Positions 20,140 through 31,268 of a stretch of 64,000 nucleotides of DNA are shown in pieces. Source of the DNA: Azorinus chamasolen. Taxonomy: Eukaryota > Mollusca > Bivalvia > Cardiida > Solecurtidae. The translations under genes and the position numbers were made by a program. Under the pieces are notes generated by a model. The model had not been told where the DNA came from, made no database searches, and saw only the letters and a program-made list of their open reading frames with translations. Numbering within the stretch: the first letter of the stretch is position 1; the number at the start of each line of letters is the position of its first letter. The stretch covers positions 23,309,845 to 23,373,844 of the forward strand of contig OY755238.1 of NCBI GenBank assembly GCA_963576725.1, in the 5' to 3' direction.

Positions 20140-20337
20140 CTATTTCGCTGCCCATGTCGCATATGCGATTACCCATTCAACAGTTTGGATCCAGATGAGA
20201 TGTCAGATGAGTACTCAGGATCCAAACAGTTTGTTACTGTGACTGTTTCCTGAAACAAAAATGAAGAAAAATAAAAACTGAAAACTGTAGCAGACGACAA
20301 AGTTTGCAGACGACAACATTTGGCAGCGAAAGAGTTA
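20136..20337. mobile_element. TTAA-flanked MITE with TTCGCTGCC ends
   Basis: TTAACTATTTCGCTGCCCAT and TTTGGCAGCGAAAGAGTTAA are inverted ends. The interior hairpin uses AACAGTTTGGATCCAGATG / GGATCCAAACAGTTTG as in TA-2. Confidence 0.8.
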
Positions 20338-20339
20338 AT

Positions 20340-21344
20340 GCTTACCGCCACGCAGTTTATATCACACTGAGAGACGGAATACACTCTTGGTTCAAGTTTG
20401 ATGTTCACGTTATGCTTTAGAAAGGAGGTAAACCAGAATTAGAATATATTTTTATCGGAGAAAAGGCTTTGTTTTAGAATCCAGAATTATACATTTTTTG
20501 TATAGTCGTATTAGAAGTCTTTCACTGTATTATCATGTAGATCAAGACTGATACTAAACGACAAAGACATTTGTCAGAGTACTGTCATCTTGAATTATTC
20601 ATTCAGACGTCGCTCCACATATTAGAAGAAATCCAGTCCCTTGATTATGACAGATATCGGATGGATAACGATATATTTGTTTGATGAAAGGAGCTGTATA
20701 CATCTACAATATCATTAATGTTGCAGAAATAAGGACGAATAGTGGTTTTTGGTCAATGTCAATGACATTGTTGCTACACATAGGACAACGGTTTCCGAAT
20801 AATAAATTTGATTTAACATGAGACATTGTATATATAGCATGTATGTAAGTAAACATCGGAATTGCTTTGATGTCTGGTCGAAATCTGGTCAACTGGCACT
20901 AAAAAAGTAAGCCCAACATTCTAACTATTAAAAACAATAATCGACAAACAAATCAGAGTAGTTCCCCTAGATACACTCAGTAAATAGTTTAGTGTGTAAT
21001 CGACTTGTTCCCAAACAACATTTCCGACCATGAAATCGTTTAATCATGCAGGCAATGGTCTGATTTAGCATATCTATTTGTCTATGGTCCAAAAAATATA
21101 TTGATATGTCCATGGTAAAAACAATCATGGAAAACATATGCCGGAAAGAACAATACGGTAGATCTTCATTTAAGTGACTTCAAAGAATAAGCATGGGCAA
21201 TGCGTATATTTATCGTTATCATAGAATAGGTCTATTCGTATAATGGTGCATGCCATATGTCCTGTTGAAATATCCCAATGGGGTTTCGTTTGTAAACACA
21301 TGTGTATATACATATAAACAATTTGAACAACAGATATGTATATA
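20340..21344. other. No gene recognised
   Basis: AT-rich spacer; no supported frame. Confidence 0.3.
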
Positions 21345-21600
21345 TTCGCCCCGTACTTCATTCTCAGTGTTGTTATACCTTCTGATCCTTCGAGATCATG
21401 AATTTCAGTACATCTTGTTCTGAAAATTGAATACCGCTTAAGCCGGTGCTAGGGGGCGTGAGCAGTGTTGCACTTTCAATTACTGCTCATGAACCGAGTC
21501 TGCAATTTTCTCTTTTTGTGTTGCAATTTTTGCTTTCGGGGATCACCTCCCTTCAGAATTTTTAATCTTATATTATTTGCGGCAACGTTGCTGGTCAGAG
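21345..21600 (-). repeat. Dispersed repeat R3
   Basis: Minus-strand copy of a sequence including GCAGACTCGGTTCATGAGCA, AAAGTGCAACACTGCTCACG and CACCGGCTTAAGC. Plus-strand copies: 23745-23965, 35395-35620 and 53775-53866; short pieces at 3315-3360 and 35675-35710. Confidence 0.7.
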
Positions 21601-21839
21601 ACTACTATTTTAGTTTAATAGCATTGTTAAAGATAAAAAATGTAAATGCTAGTAATAGCTACACTTATTTAAATGAAAACCCTACATATTCAGTTCTACA
21701 TATATGAACAATTTGTCATCTGAATGTGAATTTATTTTTGTATCGTGTATAGCAACCATAACGATACATATGTATCACATACAGACTAAAAGCTTTTATA
21801 TCCTAATCTAAACATATATTTACAATCTGCTACATTATA

Positions 21840-22165
21840 CGATATATGAAAATGTAGTGAAGTCAAGCAGACAAAGCCACATGCAAGACGAAACCACCAC
21901 CAAAACATCGACAGAAAGCATGTCACACACGCGCGCGCGCGCGCACGCACACACACACGCACACACGCACGCACACAGAACTACACACCCTCAAATACAC
22001 GCACATACATGAGATGAACACAGTCAACATTAAGAAACACACAAATACTAGAGAATAAAAGCGCAAGAAGAAAGACACGAGACAAACAAAAGTAAGGGTG
22101 ACAAAGAGAGTACCGCCTTAGCACGGTCAGTAGCAAAATGACCACTGGGGTTTAAACCGGTTTAC
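21840..22165 (-). repeat. Dispersed repeat R1, CA/CG-rich copy
   Basis: Contains GACAAAGCCACATGCAAGAC as at 14680 and ends with GTACCGCCTTAGCACGGTCA. The middle part 21927-21978 is alternating purine-pyrimidine (CACACGCGCGCGCGCGCGCA). Confidence 0.7.
21927..21978. repeat. Alternating CA/CG tract
   Basis: About 50 bp of nearly pure alternating purine-pyrimidine, the classic left-handed (Z) DNA-forming composition. Confidence 0.85.
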
Positions 22166-22630
22166 GGACGTCCTAAACTCACACTTATCTCAAAGTCACC
22201 CTAGCTTTACAAATTGTGAAAATCAAGACATCCCCGCCGGACTTACCCACAACATAGAAGATGGTAAACACATGACAATAATTATGTCAAACATAGCATA
22301 ACAACTGTAGAAAATCCGTCAAATATGTACTCAATGACTTTGCTGAAGTCAGGGCACCTGCGGGAAGACGGTAAGGGCACGACAGTGAAAAACATAACAC
22401 ATGAGTCTGGTAAGCTTATCCCGTTTCTGAGTTTCTGAGTATACCATCATATAATTACTTGCCTACAAGCAAGTAAATTAGGAGCATGGGTATGTAGGCA
22501 CATACCCAGTACATTTTCTTGTTTTATTAGTTCTTATGATTGTTAAATGTTTAATTCATTGTAGTCATACTACTGGAGCACGCCCTATATATGGCATTTT
22601 ACAAACTTATAATGACAGCGCATCCGTTGA
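22166..22630. other. No gene recognised
   Basis: Spacer; small inverted words near 22455 (TACTTGCCTACA/GCAAGTA). Confidence 0.3.
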
Positions 22631-22898
22631 CAGGCGCGGATTTAGAGGGGCGGAGCCGGCGTACACCCCCTAAAAGTGCCCAAACAAAATTGTTTTTAGT
22701 AATATTTTATATCTAGATCTACTAAAAATAATTGAAACAATGATTAAATCGGAGTTTTTTTTATTCCCCTCACCCCATTAAACTATTGTAACATGTATTA
22801 CAAAAACACTATTTAGTTATGTCATCAAACATAAAAATCCCCCCCCCTCCAAAAAAAATGTCTACGCCCCCTAATCTAAAATCCTGGATCCGCACCTG
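22631..22898. mobile_element. hAT-like non-autonomous element
   Basis: CAGGCGCGGATTTAGAGGGG at left and the complement of CAGGTGCGGATCCAGG at right form the ends; CAGG.GCGGATC is the style of many hAT termini. A GTTGA direct repeat flanks both sides; hAT elements normally make 8-bp duplications, so three flank bases would have to be mutated. No transposase remains. It contains a C9 run. Confidence 0.6.
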
Positions 22899-22899
22899 G

Positions 22900-24394
22900 T
22901 TGATAGTATTATCTAAAACATGAATGATCCTGACTGTCAGAAACCCTACTGTACTAAGTGTAAATAGTATTGTTGGTCTTGTTTTGTTTCTCAATGATAA
23001 ACCAGGTTTAACTGCAGTCAACATCCGGTCCCACAAGGCTGCTGACAATTAACATTATTACCCGTAAAATAACATTCTCGGAATCTGCTTTGTATACGCT
23101 GGCAATTGGGGCCAGATAATTCTGTATGGTCTGGGTTAGAGAGAGAGAAAGACAGAGGGACAGAGAGTCAAAGAGAGACAGACATACACAGAGAGAGGGA
23201 GAGAGATCAAGAAGGGAACCAAAGAGAGTATAACTCAATAGTCGCTTAGTGTGAAAGAACGGGTTGTGAAGAGGATTGTGTTTGAAAGACGTAGGAACAC
23301 GTCATCTGTTTAATTGGGGATATATAATAACAATGTGTTTAGTTTTATCTATTCTATTGTTTAGCCGTCCAACTGTCTGCTTTATTGGATATTAATATTC
23401 TATAGTCTTAGTATAAATGGATGGCATCACTTAAAAGGAAACATATGCATATATGGGTTTCGTATTACTAATCTTTGGTATCTGTAAGAATATATATGGA
23501 ATGTAGTATTACTGAATTCATAAGTCTTATAATAAGAATACTTTGAACAGTATGACATATTTGAGGTAAACGGGTGACTTTTAGATCCCGTTTACGGCAA
23601 GAATAGTTAAAATGCTAGATAATAAACGGGTTCCGTGTATTCTTATCGAAGGACTAGAATAAGCCGCATCTTCTTTAAATATAAGAGAAGATTCGATTAC
23701 ATACTGCAATATAAACACAACTCACTAAACTGAAGTGAACATATTCCGAAAATTGGTGCTCCTTCGAAAGCAAAAGTAGAAATGCAAAAAGAGAAAATTG
23801 CAGACTCAGTTTTATTGAGTATGTTCATGAGTAGTAATTAAAAGTGCAACACTACTCAAGCACCCTATCACCGGCTTAAGCAGTATTCAATTTTCAAAAC
23901 TAATAACATGAAAACTAATGATCCCGAATGACCAGAAAATATAACAACACTGATAATGAAGTACGGGGCGACTCTCTTAAGACTGTTACATTAATAAGTC
24001 AAGTGTTTATGCCATAGTTGCTTTGAACATACTTTGGCTTTGATGTATTGCTTGGAAATGGTAATGACAACAGTTACTCTTAGTTGAGTCTTATGAATAC
24101 AATGTTGTTAGCCTCACTGCATCATTAGTGGTTTACATAAACTGGTTTACTAACGGAAGTGTAGGATATGATTACATTCATTTCAGAAGTTTGCATAATA
24201 AACTTCAACTTCAAACTTAAGGGAAAGAAGAGCTAGGGAAAACACATTCAGAAAGCAGACATTTGTCCAGACCCTCAAAATGTTTATATAATAATAACCT
24301 ATTGCCTGTTATAAAATGGTATTTGTTTAAACTCAGAGCTGTAACAATGTTCACCTATTTCAAATTTGATTAATGTTTTGGGAAACGATAGACT
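22900..24394. other. No gene; GA-rich tract and one R3 copy
   Basis: 23133-23212 is GAGAGA/GACAGA-rich and 23745-23965 is repeat R3. The rest shows nothing I can name. Confidence 0.4.
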
Positions 24395-24500
24395 GACTGT
24401 CAAACAGCTTGGACACTGGTTAGACGCCGAGTTACTCGACATCTCACCTTGATCAAAGCTGTTTGCAAATGTCAGTAAGGTGGCGATTTGCAGGCAAAGG
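24395..24500. mobile_element. TA-2-type hairpin MITE core
   Basis: GTCAAACAGCTTGGACACTG, then GAGTTACTCGACATCTCACC and AAAGCTGTTTGCAAATG form the degenerate hairpin. Confidence 0.55.
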
Positions 24501-24649
24501 GTAAATAGAAATTCCATACGTATACGTCTAGTTCTATTGTTACATAAACAACACACAAAATTAAGCATATTGAACTTATATAGTTTGAGTGTTTATATTA
24601 GCCAGAAGACACAGTGTAATGTATGGCTACAACATGTGGAGTAAGTTTG

Positions 24650-24868
24650 AACGCTTTTACTGTTTAAATGTATATTCATGGACAATATAGTTATCATAAA
24701 AACTGGAAGGTGAACAATGTAGCTATCTTAGAAACTAGAGAAACATTCCTATCAAATTATATTAGCAACAGAGCAAGCCCGGATCAGACGGTTACTTTAG
24801 GAACCGTCTGATCTAGATCTAATCTGTTTGCAAATATGCGAAAAAAAGCGCTTATATGAAGGAACATG
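24650..24868. mobile_element. TA-1-type MITE with decayed ends
   Basis: TATTCATGGACAATATAGTT, GGAAGGTGAACAATGTAGC, tip GGTTACTTTAGGAACC and AATCTGTTTGCAAATATGCG are in family order. Terminal TTAA blocks are not recognisable. Confidence 0.7.
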
Positions 24869-25140
24869 TACAGATTACCTGCAGTACATCTTCATTGAAA
24901 ACTGTCTGCGGAGTAATTAGTTGTCTGAATAGTTTTACAGGAAGTGCCAACCCATCAATTATGGAGACGCTGTGACACATGACACACAAACACGCACAAT
25001 ATTGTCACTAGATTGGTGGCACATTATAAACAATGTTCGCTAATAGTATCGTTTAATTATGACCAGTAGAAGGAAAGTAATTATGACAAACAGTTCATTT
25101 TGTTTAATTATTGCTTTGTTACGGTCGGATAAAGCATATA

Positions 25141-25346
25141 CAGTAAAATCCCTCAAATGCAACCACCTAAAAGAGGTATAACTCTGGTTTGTAGAGGCAG
25201 GTGGTAGCTTAATACAGAACAAACGTATTGCAGAAAGCCCATAGAGGGGCTTTCTGCATTATTTTGTCCTGCATTAAGCAACCACCTGCTTATAAAGACA
25301 TGTATGTTAATTCATTAGGTGGTCGCATTAGAGGGTGGTTCTACTG
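25141..25346. mobile_element. Pogo-like palindromic MITE (GCGACCACC subtype), TA-flanked
   Basis: CAGTAAAATCCCTCAAATGC to GAGGGTGGTTCTACTG with TA on both sides. Long arms pair GCAGGTGGTAGCTTAATACA with TGCATTAAGCAACCACCTGC around AGCCCATAGAGGGGCT. Confidence 0.9.
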
Positions 25347-25394
25347 TATGCGTACAGTTAAACTCGCTTGCATTGCCATAGGCGAATCAGTGAT

Positions 25395-25575
25395 AGCATT
25401 TGCAAACATGTTGGATCCAGAGGAGACGCCGTGTAACAGAGTGTCTCATCAGGATCCAAACTATTTGACGCACCGTCCATAATTTATAAAGAAATGTAAG
25501 TAGCGTATTCTTTAAAACATTAAACAGACTAAAATGCATCCAGCAAATGACAATGTTGGCACTGAAAGGGTTAAA
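25395..25575. mobile_element. TTAA-type MITE with TA-2 hairpin
   Basis: CATTTGCAAACATGTTGGAT.., CATCAGGATCCAAACTATTT hairpin, then a right end GTTGGCACTGAAAGGGTTAA. Confidence 0.6.
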
Positions 25576-25738
25576 AGTGACCTTGTCAGAATTGATCATA
25601 AAGCATGTAACGTAAAGTACGGTAGAAAATAAATGCACAGTGTGGTACTGGTCGGTAATACATTCTGTCTAACGTATAACAATTCTATTAATCGTTTCCA
25701 CTATATAGAATGTAGTACATGTATATACACATGCCATT

Positions 25739-25828
25739 TATCGGGTTAGTAACGAACACCAGTGCATTTAGGGGACGATCCAGTATCGGGTTAGTAACGA
25801 ATACCAGTGCGTTTAGGGGACGATCCAG
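25739..25828. repeat. 45-bp tandem duplication, nearly identical
   Basis: Two copies of a unit starting TATCGGGTTAGTAACGAA and including GTTTAGGGGACGATCCAG, differing at about two bases. Confidence 0.85.
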
Positions 25829-25829
25829 T

Positions 25830-27336
25830 ATAAGTTTCAGATGGTTATCACTTTCTCATAAATACGTTTTTCTACGCCTTTGGTAAAAAGAGTAGACAAC
25901 ATTACTCTAGCCTACTCCTCATATCTACGCAGTTCTACTATACTCTACTGCTGTTCGTTTCTATACTATACATAATATATATTACAATAGGTTCACATCT
26001 TTTAAATACAATATCAATTTTCTCTATTTCACACTTGGTATAGTATTACAAGGTATAAAACAATAATTGCCACTATTTCATTCTAACTACTCATTAACAT
26101 ACAATCACAATGTAGGAGTGTTATAATTTGCGAACGGAATAAGTGAATGCTGTTTTAGCGATGGCAAACCGACAACAAAAGCACAATAAAAAGTCTAATG
26201 GCAATATTCATTACAATACTTGGTAGTATTATTATTGTTTTATTGGCATCGTTTCTACCTTTCATTCTAAGATTTAACATCATGCACTAGTTTTAGTATC
26301 ACAATCTGCATAAACGTGTCTGATCACATGTTGCTGTATGCAATGCATCATATATTAACCGTTTATCTCATAGAAACGACGTTTAACTCCCCTGTATGAA
26401 CTATCTGGACTGGATCTGTCCTATTTACCTATACAATGATATATATCTCATTCTGGAGTTTCTGACATGGCTACCATTTCATATGTGTTATATGCAAGAC
26501 TGATAATGATTCCAATTAACATTCATCATGAAGTCATGAATTCGTGTTAAATATTCATTAGATAATTTATAACATACTTATCGTATCATATCCAATGCTA
26601 TCATATCCCCTTCATTTCTATCGTATCTCAAACAGTTTGACATTCCAATTCCATCTCATTTCAACCCATCTTCCTCACTTGAGATACCGGTATCTTGGCC
26701 AGGATAGTCAAAAACAGAATGTTAAATGAAAATGATATTGTGTGTGTGAGAGAGACACTATGGACATTTCTTTCAACGTGTGTTATTTTAATCTAAATTG
26801 TCCTCAGTTTGAAAACAACCCCATAGTGAGTTACGGTGGTCAACCTTTTGACACGTTTGAAAGTTTTGGTTCAAACTGAGTACATTTTATCAAATAATTC
26901 TAAAATTGTTTTGACGCTGCATTTTTGTAACTTTTACAATATCTGATCAATTTGTCCAGGAAAGTGAAGAATGATAGCTGAGTGTTGTTGTCATATTATT
27001 AAATATAATGATTGACGAAGAATATAGGCGACCCTTTGTCCAATGGCCTACGATTAGTCGCAGCGTTGTTACCAATTAAATATCGTTAATTGTCAGTGAT
27101 CGACAACTAATCGACAACTAGTCGACCACCACTCGCTATATGGTCGTCATTCAGTTTTCTAATTCAAAATTGGTTGACGATTGCCAGCAGCTAATCAGCA
27201 GTCCATCGGCGGTCAAGAGCCGAGCAAAGACCTTTGAAAATATTCTGGCGACAACTTGTTCGTGGAAAGGTTACAATTGTAGCATCGAATGATCGAAAAA
27301 ATCAGTGAAAAAACTAATTATTACTGAGATTTTCAA
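25830..27336. other. No gene recognised
   Basis: About 1.5 kb of AT-rich sequence; no MITE landmarks or coding signal seen. Confidence 0.35.
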
Positions 27337-27410
27337 ACAGTGTAGACCAGGGTGAAAAGACTCCTAGAGGAGCTGTCATTCAAAACCGTCTAGCAAATGT
27401 AACCCTTTCA
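27337..27410. repeat. Decayed hairpin-MITE core
   Basis: CAGTGTAGACCAGGGTGAAA with tip GACTCCTAGAGGAGCTGTC, then GCAAATGTAACCCTTTC. Confidence 0.4.
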
Positions 27411-27544
27411 TACTGGGTGGACTTTATAGTTGTGCTATACACTGATTTAACATCCATAATTCAGCGTTGAAAATCCATTGATCGTGAGTTGGACATGGCA
27501 TATGTTTGTCTGGGGAACAATACCAATCTGAGTAGGCAAAAATA

Positions 27545-27830
27545 AAAGGCATATGGTATTCCGTGTGTTCATATAATTAGACATAGATACCGTAAAACAT
27601 ATGACATTATATGTGTTCATACAATCAGACATAGATATCGTAAAATATATGCCACTGTTTGTGTTCAAATAATTACACACAGACATCGTAAAACATATGG
27701 CATCGTGTATGTTCATACAGTAGACATATTTATTTTCAAGTAGATGTCACTCAGTCTGTTCCTACAATTAGACATTTTTCTGTGAAAACGTATGGCATTC
27801 ATTCTAGTGTTTATGTTTTAGATTCTCGGA
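27545..27830. repeat. Tandem repeat, unit about 49 bp, roughly five copies
   Basis: GTGTTCATACAATTAGACAT-like words followed by CGTAAAACATATGGCAT recur at 27564, 27613, 27661 and 27709; later units are more diverged. Confidence 0.7.
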
Positions 27831-29043
27831 TATATTCGTATTTTACGGAAAGAACATTCTGTATATTAGCCAGGAGGGTCTCGAATTAAAATTATGCTAT
27901 TAATTAACATAAACTATATTCAATGGCAAATTATATTACTGACATGTTGAGCTTACAAACATGCTTTTGTGTCATACAAGGAATTATCGATACGTTGTGA
28001 GCCTTGTATTGAATGAGTTAAGCAGTTATGTCATTTTTCAGCCCTACTATTCCCTGACTATTTAAGGAAGTGTACCCGAAGACTGGTGTCATTTGGCCAG
28101 TTTAAGAGATAGCACTCTAAAGTAATATACAAGGCAAGTGAATTTTGCAAAATAGACCAAATCGCTGAAAGAGCAGTGAATAAATATTTTCAATATCTTA
28201 AGTGGCATTGAAACATCGCTGACAAAAGTGTATTGACACTGAAGGGCATTATGTTGAAAAATAATGTAATATGTCCGGCAAAAGTTAAACTCTTACATAC
28301 AAGGCTCACAGCATATCAACCACCCTTTGTAACGAGCAGTTACACAGTGTGCAAAACACCCTCCTTTCTTGACTTTCAAAAGTATCCATTGATGTCATGG
28401 AGTGTGTGTGTTTACGAGAACAGAGATACGGTTTTGTTCTGTTGGTAGAGGTTAACATGAGTTTTCTGGTAAGCTAGAAGTTTATTTATTGATAGTGTAG
28501 AAATTGATAATTATTGCATGACTACTTAAGTCGAATACACTTATCAGCCTACTCTGCGTTTAACGTCACGATAGCTTCATGCGGGAAAATGGTTATATAT
28601 AAAGATTGGCATTACACAGCTACCTGCGTTCATACATGCCGGTTTTATTCACTAACCCTTTACTCCATATATACGCATTTCAATGCCTTTACAAACAGAT
28701 AACCGTCTAAGTAGGGTCTGTTCGTTTTGCTTATGGAAATATATAAACCTGATTCCACATTTATGCCGAGGCTAAAACCTTCTGTGTTCATATGCAACGT
28801 AATATTATTCAATACATGGGTAAAGGGTTACCACTACAGAAAAGTTTTACTGTAGTAACACGCAATCCGTATATGTTTAAAGCCATTGAGATACATACAT
28901 TTAACCCTTACTATACGATAAGCCCTTTGAACATGGTCTGTTCTGTGTGTCAAACAAATAATTTTCTTCAGTGCTAAAGTTTGATACAACGTCCAGTTTA
29001 ATTAACCCTTTACTCCATGAAATTTATGAAAGAAATGATGACA
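27831..29043. other. No gene; TTAA-MITE end fragments
   Basis: TTAACCCTTTACTCCAT occurs near 28655 and 29001, the left-end signature of a TA-1 subfamily, without complete elements. Confidence 0.35.
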
Positions 29044-29217
29044 TCGGGCTCTTTAGATTTAAATTTATCTGTAAACAATATAATTATTTATTTACATGAC
29101 ATGAGTAATGGCTTTGATTTTAACACAATCAACTATCCCTATTTGGATGGGGATGCCCCCGTGCTACATTTTACGGGGTTTACATTTCTCAGATTATTCG
29201 GTTTGCTAAAACTTTTC
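29044..29217 (+). pseudogene. Reverse-transcriptase element relic (post-catalytic segment)
   Basis: The frame reads SLDLNLSVNN, then FDFNTINYPYLDGD. The family expectation is LDL.LSI.NG then a YDKRDDF.FNIVNFP.LDGD block. It lies next to a TTAA-MITE start and is separate from the longer copy at 29549. Confidence 0.6.
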
Positions 29218-29278
29218 TAGAGAAAACGTATCATTTATTGCCTGTAACTCTAGACATGCGTCCATTGCCAATGACATG

Positions 29279-29530
29279 TTAACCCTTTCCCTGTTCTGTG
29301 TTTATTCAAAACTGCAATACCTATTGGATATTCATGGACAAAACAGCCATAATGAAATATGGAAGGTGGAACATTGTAGCCATTTTAAAAAATTAAGGAA
29401 ACAAATCTAATAAATATCATTAGCAAACAGATTAGACCCTGATCAGACGGCTACTATATTAGCCGTCTGTTCTTGGTCTACTTTGTTTGCAGATGCGTGA
29501 AAACACGTTTATATAAAGGAAAGGGTTTAA
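29279..29530. mobile_element. TTAA-flanked MITE, family TA-1, full copy
   Basis: TTAACCCTTTCCCTGTTCTG to TATAAAGGAAAGGGTTTAA. It contains TTCATGGACAAAACAGCC, GGAAGGTGGAACATTGTAGC, CAGACCCTGATCAGACGGC, tip GGCTACTATATTAGCC and GTTTGCAGATGCGTGAAAAC. A good reference for the family layout. Confidence 0.9.
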
Positions 29531-29548
29531 TAAGGTTACCTCGTGGAC

Positions 29549-31240
29549 CTGTTTAGATCTTTGTGACGCAATCATCTTTCTGTTAGACAATATTTTGTTC
29601 GCTTTGTAAATTCTGTACACATGTATCGCCAGGTCATTGGTATTCCCATGGGAATTAACAATGCATATGTAATTGCAGACTTGTTTTGTATTGCTTTGAG
29701 CCGGATTTTATGCAAAATCTTAACCACTTACAGAACAAACAGCCGCCCGAACACCAACACAAGAAAACACAGCAAATGCATATCACTACCAAAGTCATAA
29801 ACATACTAACAAAGACAAAACAAACAAACAATAGGGGAAATATGGAAGTACTGCCTTGGAGCTGCCAGTGACAAAAGTTACTGGGGACAATTAAAACCGG
29901 CTCACATGCAGATGTCATCAATGGTTTCAACATTACATCACGTCTTTAGACCACACATTTGATACTGATAACCTATTATTTGATTCTGTGATAAAAGTAC
30001 AAAAAATGAGTCATGCAGAAAACACCACATACAGAACAAACAGTCGCCCGAACAGCAACACAGGGAAACAACAAATGTACACAACTATAAAAACATCAAC
30101 AGACGCACAAAGACAAAATAAACATACAATGCTCAATCTACCTTATAGTTCTGACATATATGCAACCCTTTTAGATTTAAAGTTATCTATAAACAATCGA
30201 ACGATCTCTTCTGGAATTTATGACAAAAGGGATTACAGTAAAATCTCTCTATAACGGCCACTAAATTACATCATGTATTTTGTGGTAAAGACAGGTGGCT
30301 GCTTAATGCAATGCGACACTAAAACAGAACACTCCTATAGGAGCGTTCTGTTATACTTTCACCTTGCTTTAAGCAGTCATCTGCCCTAAATACGAACTAA
30401 ATAACACAATTTAGTGGCCGTTATAGAGAGGGTTTACTGTACTTTGATTCTAACATAGTTAAACTCATAGTTTAACAATCGCTACCATATTATCAATGGA
30501 AAACTACTAAAACAGGGCTACATATATGACAAGCTGTAAGACCTTGTCTATCTTTATCACCGCAATGGTCTGCCCATCAGCAAACGCAACTGTAATGCAC
30601 GTTGTCGTTTACTTCGAAACATTATTGGACACACATAAATGTGATACTTTGTTTGTCGAACGTATTAAACAATTCATTAAAAAGGTATATAATCCCTCTA
30701 TAATGCAGTGCATTACATGCTTGGTGGTCGAACCTTTTACAATTGGACATTATGTTTTCTTCCGTGATTGTGTGACGACAAAAAGAACTTAATACTCTAT
30801 GAAGGCATTTTCTTATGGATTCGCCTATGGATAGCCCGTTAAGCTAAAAGCTTATTTCCAATGGGGTTCATTTGTTAGAGGTTAGTAAAAATCAAAGTAA
30901 AGATGTCTGGGGAATTTTATTTTACATTTTGACTTCGGTAAAGATGGTATAAGTGTGAATGTGGATACCTCGCAAACCTTGTTTAAGCCGACAGTAGCTA
31001 TTTTTGGCCACTGACCGTTTCAAGGCGGTACTCCTACTTTCACCCTATGGTCTGCTTCGTTTTTTTATATGGTTGATCTTTAATGTTTCATGTCTTAGTA
31101 TGCGTCCCGTTAGGTTTTGACTTGTGGCTGTACCGTTTCTTGTTTGATGGTGTATGGTACCGTGTCCTTTTGTGTATGGCTCTCCCTGTTTTACTGTTTT
31201 TTTCTACTTTTGCTAGGACTTGTTCTACTGCTGATGATGT
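29549..31240 (+). pseudogene. Degenerate reverse-transcriptase retroelement with 3' region, interrupted by repeats and a MITE
   Basis: In order: DLCDAIIFLLDNIF and YRQVIGIPMG..N..VIADLF (RT motif region, 29549-29700); inserts of R1-type CA-rich sequence (29720-29935 and 30005-30125); LDLKLSINN..ISSGIYDKRD (30166-30233); a pogo-like MITE (30236-30439); the continuing codons for F-D-S-N-I-V; a C-terminal block around CDTLFVERIKQF (30630-30660); and a 3' region with GACCGTTTCAAGGCGGTAC. The RT active-site YxDD region is not preserved. The clade is uncertain (non-LTR or Penelope-like). Confidence 0.65.
30236..30439. mobile_element. Pogo-like palindromic MITE inserted in the RT reading frame, TA-flanked
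   Basis: CAGTAAAATCTCTCTATAAC to TATAGAGAGGGTTTACTG with TA on both sides. Removing the element and one TA leaves GGGAT-TA-CTTTG and restores the frame of the interrupted RT relic. Tip: ACTCCTATAGGAGCG. Confidence 0.95.
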
Positions 31241-31268
31241 TAACAAGCACAACGTTATGCCAATTGAA

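Noticed and set aside
25228..25482. 84-codon frame and minus partner near 25.2-25.6 kb
   Set aside because: Lies within a pogo-like MITE and a TA-2 hairpin; palindromes give mirrored open frames.
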